Below are positions 6,430 to 12,466 of a stretch of 16,103 nt of DNA, piece after piece. The notes under the pieces were generated by a model. The model was not told the origin of the DNA. It was given only the letters and a program-made list of their open reading frames with translations, and ran no database searches. Both the position numbers and the translations under genes were made by a program. Source of the stretch: Sphingomonadaceae bacterium (GTDB taxonomy: Bacteria > Pseudomonadota > Alphaproteobacteria > Sphingomonadales > Sphingomonadaceae). The stretch lies in NCBI GenBank assembly GCA_016462305.1, contig JAEMTM010000031.1, positions 1-16,103 of the forward strand. The letters run 5' to 3'. Positions within the stretch are counted from its first letter, which is position 1; each line of letters starts with the position of its first letter.

Positions 6430-8891
6430 AACTTTGCTGTCCCCCGAATATACCAGAATCCGCCATTGAACCCGGTGGGCGCAAACCGCATATACTGGAT
6501 GCCGTTATTGATCTGCGACTGCCGTGCTTCACGATCAGGATAATTGTCGAACACATTCTCGCCACCAATCGCAATCTTGAACATATCGTTGATTTTGTAG
6601 GACGCTTCGACATCGACCAGAATCTCGGACCTGCCCGTCTGGTCAGCCGCGAGATCGGCACCATAGTCAGTCCATTTGCCGTAATAGTTCGCACGAGTGA
6701 CGAAACCGAAGCGGTCGCCCTCATACTTAAACGAGGCGTTACCCTTCCACTTTGGAACAAACCCTTCAAGCTCCAGCAGGCGTTCACGATCAGCACTGAT
6801 GACCGGCGATGCCTTGATAACACTCGTCTTGTTGTAGTTGCCGTTCAAACCCAAAGTCGCTTTGCCTCCAGCAAGATCGAACCCAAATGTCAGCACTGCG
6901 TCCACGCCCTCCGTCCGGCTATCGAATGAGTTGGTAAAGAAGCTCACTTGCTGGAATGAGTCACCACCGGGAATGCCAATCGTCGCAAGTTGCGCGCGTT
7001 GCGCGGCGGACAAAGCAAAGTTTCCGGACACCGCGATGCGATCCTCGACCTTGATGTTGAAATAGTCGAGCGTGAAGGTGATCCGGCTGGTTGGCTTGAT
7101 CACGATACCACCTGCAAAGTTGAACGACTTTTCAGGCTTGAGCGGCGTGGCACCAAAGAATTGCGCAACCGGGTTGCTCGGAGATACGATACCAGAGGTC
7201 AGCGGCGCTCCTGTTATGGAGTCGATGTTCGTCTGGACCTGCGAAGCGTTCGACTGCCCAGGCGTCGGAGCACGGAAACCAGTGTTGACCGATCCGCGAA
7301 CTGCAAACACGTCGGAGAAATCAAAGCGGCTGCTGATTTTCCATGTGAACCGCGAACCGAAGTCGGAATAGTTCTCGTAGCGCCCGGCGAACCCGATTTG
7401 GAGGGCTTCGCTCAAATTACCTTCCAGTGAGGTGTAGGCTGCCCAGTTGCTCCGTCTAAACTCCCCTGCCTGGATCGGACTGAAGCCCGGAAAACCATTG
7501 GAGCCTACCGGCAAACCGGTGCGTGTGCCGGTGTTGGGATCGATCAGCGATGCAAAGGGTCCAACCTGCCAAGACGCAACATCGCCGACGGTTATTTCGT
7601 ATGTCTCTTTGCGATACTCAAGGCCGCCTGCCAATGTCAGCGGGTCTGCTGCGCCGATGTTGATCGGGTAAGTCAGATCAAGGTTGAACGCGAGTTCGCG
7701 CTGTTCGAGCTGCCCCGGTTTGAACGACGTTGGCGATGTCAGACCCAACGAGGGATTTACTGTGTTGTCGATCCGATAAGCCGCGTGGTTCTGACCGTAT
7801 GAGGCGCTAAAGTCATAAGTCAGGTCAGACCCGACTTTGCCCTTTATGCCTGCTGCCAGTGCGGCATCGGTTATCGTCGCGCCGAAACTGGGCGTAAATC
7901 CTCCGGGATAGAGTTGGCGGAAACTGAACCTTGGGCCACCTGCTACATTTGTAGTCGGGATCGAGGCTGCGATGAACGGGGTGTTGGGGTTGCGGAAGAA
8001 GAACTCCGTTGTCCCCCTACTCCAGCTGTAGTTGCCGAAGGTGTAAAACTCCATATTGTCGGACAGTTCGAGCCCCGCATTGACGAAGATCCGGGCGGCT
8101 TGCGTATCGGGGTTGCCCCACCGCTGAGCTGGAACCGGCACGCCCTGAACACCCGCGTTGATCAACGCCTGAGCGTCAGGGCGCTGAATGCCCCGCGACG
8201 TGGTGTTGCTGTTGACATATTCGCCGCTGATATTGACGAAGCCGTTGTCAGTGAAAGGCAGGCCGAGGTTTCCCTGAACGAGGAAATCCTTGCCATCGCC
8301 TTCATAATACTGGCCGTAGCGGGTGATAAGAATGCCGCCTTCGCGGTCGCGCCGCAGGCCGAAATTTAACACGCCCGCAATCGCGTCCGACCCGTAAACT
8401 GCAGAAGCGCCATCGCGGAGGACTTCGAGCTGTCCGACTGCAATCGACGGAATGGCTGCGAGATCAGGCCCTTGCGAACCGCGAATATAGGGGACGTTTG
8501 TAAATTGGACAGTGGCACCTCGGTGGCGCCGCTTGCCATTCACCAAGACGAGCGTCTGATCTGGTGGAAGGCCGCGCAACGAAAAGGGTCGTGTGAAGAC
8601 TGCACCATCATTGCTGACGAGGCGTTGGACGTTAAGAGCAGGCACCTCGGTTCGCAGCAGATCGTTCATATCCGACGCGCCCTTTTCGATCAGGTCATCG
8701 CCACTGATGATGTCGATAGGCAAAACGGAGTCGGCGGCCTTGAGATCGGTCCGGCGGGTGCCAGTGACCACAATCGCCGCTTGCTCTTCCTTTGCTTCAT
8801 CCTCGTTCTGGGTTTGCTGAGCTGCAACCGGCGAAACATAGAGCGCGGCTGCGATTACGCCGACGGCTGCCCCTGCGTAAAATTTTGACAT
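6426..8891 (-). CDS. TonB-dependent outer-membrane receptor
   Basis: An 821-residue outer-membrane transporter. A signal peptide (about residues 1-24, cut after PVAA) is followed by a TonB-box-like AIVVTGTRR near 39-47. Next come the plug domain (about 50-170, with FSLRGLPPDQTLVLVNGKRRH and the DGASAVYGSDAIAGVLNF motif) and a long beta-barrel. The barrel ends in WYIRGTAKF, with a terminal phenylalanine as in outer-membrane proteins. GGGAG lies 6 nt before the ATG. Such receptors take up scarce ligands (siderophores, vitamins, sugars, peptides) using TonB energy. It is next to the LysR gene and amino-acid operon, so it might feed that pathway, but the ligand cannot be told from the sequence. 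Confidence 0.95.
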   Translation of the reverse strand: MSKFYAGAAVGVIAAALYVSPVAAQQTQNEDEAKEEQAAIVVTGTRRTDLKAADSVLPIDIISGDDLIEKGASDMNDLLRTEVPALNVQRLVSNDGAVFTRPFSLRGLPPDQTLVLVNGKRRHRGATVQFTNVPYIRGSQGPDLAAIPSIAVGQLEVLRDGASAVYGSDAIAGVLNFGLRRDREGGILITRYGQYYEGDGKDFLVQGNLGLPFTDNGFVNISGEYVNSNTTSRGIQRPDAQALINAGVQGVPVPAQRWGNPDTQAARIFVNAGLELSDNMEFYTFGNYSWSRGTTEFFFRNPNTPFIAASIPTTNVAGGPRFSFRQLYPGGFTPSFGATITDAALAAGIKGKVGSDLTYDFSASYGQNHAAYRIDNTVNPSLGLTSPTSFKPGQLEQRELAFNLDLTYPINIGAADPLTLAGGLEYRKETYEITVGDVASWQVGPFASLIDPNTGTRTGLPVGSNGFPGFSPIQAGEFRRSNWAAYTSLEGNLSEALQIGFAGRYENYSDFGSRFTWKISSRFDFSDVFAVRGSVNTGFRAPTPGQSNASQVQTNIDSITGAPLTSGIVSPSNPVAQFFGATPLKPEKSFNFAGGIVIKPTSRITFTLDYFNIKVEDRIAVSGNFALSAAQRAQLATIGIPGGDSFQQVSFFTNSFDSRTEGVDAVLTFGFDLAGGKATLGLNGNYNKTSVIKASPVISADRERLLELEGFVPKWKGNASFKYEGDRFGFVTRANYYGKWTDYGADLAADQTGRSEILVDVEASYKINDMFKIAIGGENVFDNYPDREARQSQINNGIQYMRFAPTGFNGGFWYIRGTAKF

Positions 8892-9031
8892 GATCTACTC
8901 CCTTTTTTCTCTCTTATCTTCTAGATAGGGTCACAGGCGCGGATCGACTAGCAAATATCACCAGTTATCGTCATTCCGTTCGAGGTTATTACCAAAGGTT
9001 ATGACTCTCGGAGAGGAAAGAGCTACCGAAA

Positions 9032-9208
9032 TCAGTGCTTCTTGATCGCCGTCACCTGCCCTGCATTGCCTGAAATTGTCAGGTCGAAATCAACCTTGTC
9101 ACCGACGGCAATGTCCGCCAGCAGTTCCGGCTTGGACTTAAAACCCATCGTTATGGCGGGCCAACCGACCGCCGGAATCGGGCCGTGTTCAAGGGTGATC
9201 TTGCCCAA
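9032..9208 (-). pseudogene. 3' remnant of a CusF-type copper-binding domain
   Basis: The minus strand encodes 58 residues beginning GKITLEHGPIPAVGWPAITM after a TTG at 9206-9208, then a normal CusF-like second half ending AIKKH and TGA. An in-frame TAA (9209-9211) lies immediately upstream, so the signal peptide and first strand of the domain are missing. In CusF the copper site is built from His, Trp and two Met in an H...WPAMTM pattern. Here the His and Trp remain but the first Met is Ile (WPAITM). It may be the tail of a free CusF protein or of a CusB-type adaptor that ends in this domain. Truncation plus loss of a ligand indicates a decayed gene beside copD and copC. Confidence 0.75.
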
Positions 9209-9214
9209 TTATTA

Positions 9215-9261
9215 GTTCCGACTTTGGCGGGCCATCTGATCAATGAAATAAATGTCGGAAC
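9215..9261. repeat. Perfect 8-bp inverted repeat between cusF remnant and copD
   Basis: GTTCCGAC (9215-9222) and GTCGGAAC (9254-9261) are exact inverted copies 31 bp apart. With one bulged base the match extends to 11 bp on the inner side (GTTCCGACTTT versus GTTCCGACATTT). The pair fills the gap between the broken 5' end of the cusF remnant and the copD stop codon. It could be a recombination scar, the ends of a tiny mobile remnant, or a transcript hairpin after copD. The 31-nt loop and lack of a T run argue against an ordinary terminator. Confidence 0.5.
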
Positions 9262-9262
9262 C

Positions 9263-10198
9263 TCAGGTTGCAGCAGGCGGCTGAAGCGTCCCGAGCCATG
9301 CGACCAATGCGATAACTATTACAGCCAGACTCAGTTCAATGATCAAACTTTTGCGTAATTTTGCCAAGACCGAAGGTACACCTCCGCCTTGCAAAGCGCG
9401 ATCAAACGCAGGGGTCAGAGTGAAACGATTTGCAGCAGCGAGTAACAACATTATTGCAAACAGGGCGAGCTTTGCCGCTAGCAGCTGCCCGTAAAGCGAG
9501 TCGAACAGGTTTAGTAAATTTTGCGGACCAACTAACATCCAGCTGTTCACCACCCCTGTTCCAAAAACAAGAGCGACGATTACAGTTCCGGCAACCGAAA
9601 ATTCTTTAAGCAAGCGATGATTAAGGTGCAAATATTCCTCAGTTACCGACGCCACGCTTCGAAACAGCATAATGGAAAGAGCAATAAGCGCACCGAACCA
9701 AGCCCCAGCGCCCAACAGGTGGATTATGTCAGCAATCAGTTGCCCAGTTCCGGCAGTACCTTCACCTGCAGCCCCGTGACCCGTCCAAGCTACCGAGCCA
9801 AGTGCTACGCCTGACGTAATCGTTACAAAAATCAATTTAGACAGGATTTTTGCAGTCGCCATTCGAAAAGCAACGACAAGCGTAACGATCAACGCGATGA
9901 CCCTTACTAACCACGCATTGCCCATCGGGGTCTCGTAAATCATCATGTTAACTGACTCGGTGTCTACCTCAAGCAACTGAACCCCTGCCATAGAGGCAGT
10001 CATAACAGTAACACTTAGCACAGAGAGTGCGATACCCGACATGGTAAGCCAACATATGAGGGTTCCAACAGGCAGAATCGACGGTTGCAAGCGTTCAGCG
10101 CCTCGCAACGCATAGAGAGCAAAAAGCGGAAGTCCAAACAACAGCATCAAATTTGCAAAGAGTGCAAACCTGATGCCGATGTTAAGATATTCGATCAT
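9263..10198 (-). CDS. copD: Copper resistance membrane protein CopD
   Basis: A 311-residue inner-membrane protein with about eight hydrophobic segments and the CopD-domain features: an N-terminal membrane pair, a conserved WTGHGAAGEG segment, and the HLLGAGAWFGAL segment (His-Leu-Leu, then Gly-x-W-x-Gly) in the middle of the protein. CopD is thought to move copper across or to the inner membrane in partnership with periplasmic CopC. It begins 4 nt after the copC stop codon, so the two form one transcript. It is a normal length for the free-standing CopD family. The family call is strong, but the direction of copper movement is not settled from sequence. Confidence 0.9.
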   Translation of the reverse strand: MIEYLNIGIRFALFANLMLLFGLPLFALYALRGAERLQPSILPVGTLICWLTMSGIALSVLSVTVMTASMAGVQLLEVDTESVNMMIYETPMGNAWLVRVIALIVTLVVAFRMATAKILSKLIFVTITSGVALGSVAWTGHGAAGEGTAGTGQLIADIIHLLGAGAWFGALIALSIMLFRSVASVTEEYLHLNHRLLKEFSVAGTVIVALVFGTGVVNSWMLVGPQNLLNLFDSLYGQLLAAKLALFAIMLLLAAANRFTLTPAFDRALQGGGVPSVLAKLRKSLIIELSLAVIVIALVAWLGTLQPPAAT

Positions 10199-10202
10199 GC
10201 TG

Positions 10203-10589
10203 TTAGCTGACGGTAAAAGTGAAGCTGCCTTCCATCCTATGCGCGTCTGAACCAGCAGCGGCCCATTTCAATTCATAAGTACCTGCAACTAAAGCTCGCT
10301 TCATCATAAGTGTCATAGTCTTGCCATCCCTGCTCATTGCAGAGGTAACACCGCCAATTTTCATGGGAGCGTGATCCTTCATTCCTGGCATTGCGGTCAT
10401 CGTTAATGTGGTAGTTGCGAACTTGGCGATGAGCTTTTCGTTGAATGTCAGAACAATTTTTGTAGGCTTGGCAACCACAGCATTGGCAGCAGGAGTCGAC
10501 TTAACGAGTTTTGCATGCGCGTGGGCCGCACCAGAGAAAGCCATAGCAGCTAAGAAGGGCGCGGCGAGTAGTAAACGAAACTTGGTCAT
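10203..10589 (-). CDS. copC: Periplasmic copper-binding protein CopC
   Basis: A 128-residue secreted protein. The signal peptide (1-24) ends SGAAHA, placing H25 as the first mature residue, which is the known N-terminal copper ligand of CopC (HAKL). D115 and H117 in SDAHRMEGSF match the conserved C-terminal copper-site segment. A Met/His-rich loop lies at 63-76 (TMTAMPGMKDHAPM). The frame is open upstream to 10706, but the ATG at 10589 has GGAGAG just before it and starts the signal peptide. A longer start would also lie upstream of the proposed promoter. It is cotranscribed with copD and carries one of three copies of the TGAGGG-N15-GCGTAT motif upstream. Confidence 0.93.
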   Translation of the reverse strand: MTKFRLLLAAPFLAAMAFSGAAHAHAKLVKSTPAANAVVAKPTKIVLTFNEKLIAKFATTTLTMTAMPGMKDHAPMKIGGVTSAMSRDGKTMTLMMKRALVAGTYELKWAAAGSDAHRMEGSFTFTVS

Positions 10590-10621
10590 GGGGTCTCTCC
10601 ATAAAAGTTGATCTAATGGTA

Positions 10622-10648
10622 ATACGCATGTCGCGACACCATCCCTCA
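10622..10648 (-). promoter_or_regulatory. Proposed ECF-sigma promoter of copCD
   Basis: On the minus strand TGAGGG (10648-10643) and GCGTAT (10627-10622) are separated by exactly 15 bp, and the second box ends 32 bp before the copC ATG. The same two hexamers with the same spacer lie upstream of the cnrY-like gene and of copA. The GCGTAT box resembles the CGTA-type -10 element of many ECF promoters, and TGAGGG is at -35 distance. Recognition by the sigma factor at 11858-12421 is an inference. Confidence 0.75.
10629..10638. promoter_or_regulatory. 10-bp perfect palindrome in the copC promoter spacer
   Basis: TGTCGCGACA is a perfect palindrome lying between the two promoter boxes of copC. It is absent from the spacers of the other two motif copies. 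It is a plausible operator for a repressor acting only at copCD, for example the CsoR/FrmR-like protein encoded 55 bp away in the other direction. It lacks the G-tract usual for that family, so another regulator or chance is possible. Confidence 0.4.
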
Positions 10649-10692
10649 CCAATTCTTGATTTAGTGAAAAACCTTCCATACGAGCTATCGAA

Positions 10693-10965
10693 ATGAAATC
10701 GTCCAACGGTAATGAAAAAATTATAGCCCGTATTCAACGGATTGCCGATCAGGTTGCTGCGATTCAGCGTAGCGTATCTGCCGAAGCTCCGTGTGCGGAT
10801 ACACTTCGTATCGTCTCTGCGGTACGCGGCGCTATCTCGGCATTAATGGACGAGCTGATTCAGGAGCATTTACGCTCGCAAGCGGCTGCACCTGACCTTT
10901 CGGACGAAGATCGTCAAAAAGCTGCGGAAGAACTTGCAACCGTTATCCGTCGTTACGTACGATGA
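10693..10965 (+). CDS. CsoR/RcnR/FrmR-family repressor
   Basis: A 90-residue all-helical regulator of the DUF156 family, which binds DNA as a tetramer and releases it on metal or aldehyde binding. Landmarks are the RIQRIADQVAAIQRSV helix, C34, the ISAVRGAISALMDELIQEHL helix and H59. CsoR copper sensors use Cys-His-Cys; here the third position, four residues after H59, is Q63. That leaves the Cys/His pair seen in FrmR-like members, whose ISAVRGA...LM...H segment is also similar. It is divergent from copC, so control of copCD is likely, but the effector could be copper, another metal or formaldehyde. The Shine-Dalgarno sequence is weak. Confidence 0.85.
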   Translation: MKSSNGNEKIIARIQRIADQVAAIQRSVSAEAPCADTLRIVSAVRGAISALMDELIQEHLRSQAAAPDLSDEDRQKAAEELATVIRRYVR

Positions 10966-10986
10966 AGGAATTACGATGAAGGGATT
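10959..10986 (+). repeat. Tandem 14-bp duplication across the regulator's stop codon
   Basis: ACGATGAAGGAATT (10959-10972) is followed at once by ACGATGAAGGGATT (10973-10986), with one mismatch in 14. The first copy contains the TGA stop (10963-10965) of the CsoR/FrmR-like gene. Each copy has an ATG that opens only a very short frame. It is probably a slippage duplication. Confidence 0.7.
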
Positions 10987-11090
10987 GTCGGCCACGCTAT
11001 AGGAGTGAAAATCAATCGACATAAAAGGCGCCAAATTGAACTAAAATTTATATTTTACATCGGTATGATCGATGGTGCACCGTAAAAGCT

Positions 11091-11117
11091 TGAGGGTTTT
11101 TCGTGTCCCTCGCGTAT
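11091..11117 (+). promoter_or_regulatory. Proposed ECF-sigma promoter of the cnrYXH-like operon
   Basis: TGAGGG (11091-11096) and GCGTAT (11112-11117) are 15 bp apart. The second box ends 25 bp before the ATG of the anti-sigma candidate, leaving room for a short leader with GAGGA (11131-11135). It is identical in both boxes and spacing to the copC and copA copies. It implies positive autoregulation of the sigma factor operon, as is common for ECF sigma factors. Confidence 0.78.
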
Positions 11118-11142
11118 CTTTATTGACCGAGAGGATAGTAAC

Positions 11143-11421
11143 ATGGATTATCTAGACAAAATTCTCAGCAATATTCAGGCACAGCCTTTGCCAAGCCGAC
11201 TGGCGTCAATCAACGACACCGTGTTTGTGCAGCTAGCCGAACGTCAGGCAAATGCTAACCCGCTTTCGGGGCGTATGGTAGGGTTCGCGATCATCGCCGC
11301 AATGGGAATGGGTTTAGTTAGCGGCGTTGTTCCCGGCACGCCTGCGAAAGCCGCAGCTACTCCGTCGCCCTTTGGCGTTGCAACGGCTCTCGCTCCGTCA
11401 ACATTGTTGGAGAGTGGTTAA
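11143..11421 (+). CDS. Candidate CnrY-like membrane anti-sigma factor
   Basis: A 92-residue protein with one membrane segment (about 45-64, MVGFAIIAAMGMGLVSGVV). It has a polar N-terminal region of about 44 residues, predicted cytoplasmic, and a short Ala/Pro/Ser-rich tail on the far side. This matches CnrY (about 95 residues), which holds the ECF sigma CnrH at the membrane through its short N-terminal segment. I see no clear sequence identity with CnrY; the assignment rests on size, topology and gene order Y-X-H. GAGGA lies 7 nt upstream of the ATG. Its TAA overlaps the next ATG (TAATG), so the sensor is translationally coupled to it. Confidence 0.65.
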   Translation: MDYLDKILSNIQAQPLPSRLASINDTVFVQLAERQANANPLSGRMVGFAIIAAMGMGLVSGVVPGTPAKAAATPSPFGVATALAPSTLLESG

Positions 11422-11861
11422 TGGGCGGGTTCCGAAGGTCCTTAGCGATCGCAGTTATTGTATTCTTGGCCGCGTTTGCGGGCGTGTACGCAGGGCGCTC
11501 GCTAACTGCGCCTCCGCCGCCGCCAGAAAGCGAAATTCATGCGTTGTTACATGATGGACTTAATCTTGATGCCAAACAACTTGTGAAGCTCGAAATTTTA
11601 GAAAAACAGTTCGCCATTCGCAAACAGGCACTTGAGCTTGAAATGCGAGCGGATAACGCTAAGCTTGCGGCTGCGATTGAAAACGAACATGGTTACGGAC
11701 CAGAAGTTGCCTCCGCCGTCGATCAATCACATATAGCTATGGGCCAACTGCAAAAAGAGACGCTCGAGCATATATTCTCAATGCGTGCGCTGCTGAAACC
11801 CGATCAAATGGTCAAATTCGACGCAGCCGTGGTCAAGGCTCTGACCGCCGACCAAAAATGA
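11421..11861 (+). CDS. CnrX-like periplasmic metal sensor
   Basis: A 146-residue protein with an N-terminal membrane anchor (about 8-28), a proline run and a helical periplasmic domain. CnrX binds nickel or cobalt through H42, H46, E63, H119 and M123. Here H40, H44, E61, H117 and M121 occupy the same spacing, offset by two (IHALLH...E61...LEHIFSM). The metal site is therefore apparently intact. It would sense periplasmic metal and relieve the anti-sigma protein. It starts within the TAATG junction of the previous gene and its own stop overlaps the sigma gene start (ATGA). The metal actually sensed (copper, nickel, cobalt or zinc) is not decided by these residues; the copper-gene context favours copper. 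Confidence 0.82.
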   Translation: MGGFRRSLAIAVIVFLAAFAGVYAGRSLTAPPPPPESEIHALLHDGLNLDAKQLVKLEILEKQFAIRKQALELEMRADNAKLAAAIENEHGYGPEVASAVDQSHIAMGQLQKETLEHIFSMRALLKPDQMVKFDAAVVKALTADQK

Positions 11862-12421
11862 GCGTTGTTTTAGCTGACTGTTCAGATGGCGAGCTCTCGG
11901 CCCTGGCAATTGGTGGGAGACAGGCTGCTTACACTGCTTTGCTGGATCGTTATCGAGAGCCAGTGTTCCGTGTTGTACGTGCAACAATCGGCGATAGCGA
12001 TGCAGCTGTCGATGTGACGCAAGAAACATTTGTATCGGCCTTTGCGGCGCTCAAAACCTATGACAGCGAACGTCCGTTTAAAACATGGATTGCACGGATT
12101 GCTATTAATAAGTGTCGCGATTGGGCGCGGAAGCGCGCCGTCAGGCGACTATTTTCTTTCGCCTTACCGATGGAGTTAGCTGAAACGACTCCTGACGATA
12201 CATTCGGGGTAGATCAGCAAGCGTTTGACCGGGCAGAACTTGCGCGTGTCCAAATAGCGATTGGACAATTGCCTTTGGCCATCCGCGAGCCCCTTATTTT
12301 GCGGACGATTGAAGGAATGACGCAAGCGGAAGCTGCCCAAGTTTTAGGCATCAGCGAAAAGGCGGTCGAGACCCGGCTTTATCGTGCACGCGCCAAGCTG
12401 AACGAATTGTTGAGGGATTAA
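11858..12421 (+). CDS. ECF-type RNA polymerase sigma factor, CnrH-like
   Basis: A 187-residue sigma-70-family factor with only the two domains of ECF sigmas. Region 2 is at about 25-95 (DAAVDVTQETFVSAFAAL, then FKTWIARIAINKCRDWARKR). Region 4 is at about 130-184 (LPLAIREPLILRTIEGMTQAEAAQVLGISEKAVETRLYRARAKL). It is last in the Y-X-H order, overlapping the sensor gene by 4 nt. The -35-like box of the copA promoter lies inside its final codons. It probably recognises TGAGGG-N15-GCGTAT at copC, at its own operon and at copA. The TGAGGG box lacks the AAC core frequent in ECF -35 elements, so its specificity would be unusual. The family is certain; the regulon is inferred. Confidence 0.93.
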   Translation: MSVVLADCSDGELSALAIGGRQAAYTALLDRYREPVFRVVRATIGDSDAAVDVTQETFVSAFAALKTYDSERPFKTWIARIAINKCRDWARKRAVRRLFSFALPMELAETTPDDTFGVDQQAFDRAELARVQIAIGQLPLAIREPLILRTIEGMTQAEAAQVLGISEKAVETRLYRARAKLNELLRD

Positions 12422-12437
12422 ACTCTGGCCTGCGTAT
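12411..12437 (+). promoter_or_regulatory. Proposed ECF-sigma promoter of copA
   Basis: TGAGGG (12411-12416) and GCGTAT (12432-12437) are 15 bp apart. The second box ends 29 bp before the copA ATG. The first box overlaps the last codons of the sigma gene (stop at 12419-12421). The bases before it, GAATTGT, also resemble those before the copC copy (GAATTGG). It gives copA-copB-PepSY its own start of transcription in addition to read-through from the sigma operon. Confidence 0.78.
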
Positions 12438-12466
12438 CATGGGAAGAACAAACTTTTGGATTCCCT

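Noticed and set aside
10590..10706. Upstream extension of copC by 39 codons
   Set aside because: It would place residues before the signal peptide and upstream of the proposed promoter. The ATG at 10589 has its own GGAGAG.
11074..11081. 8-bp palindrome GGTGCACC upstream of the cnrYXH-like promoter
   Set aside because: Short, with no counterpart at the other two promoters. Chance is the likeliest explanation.
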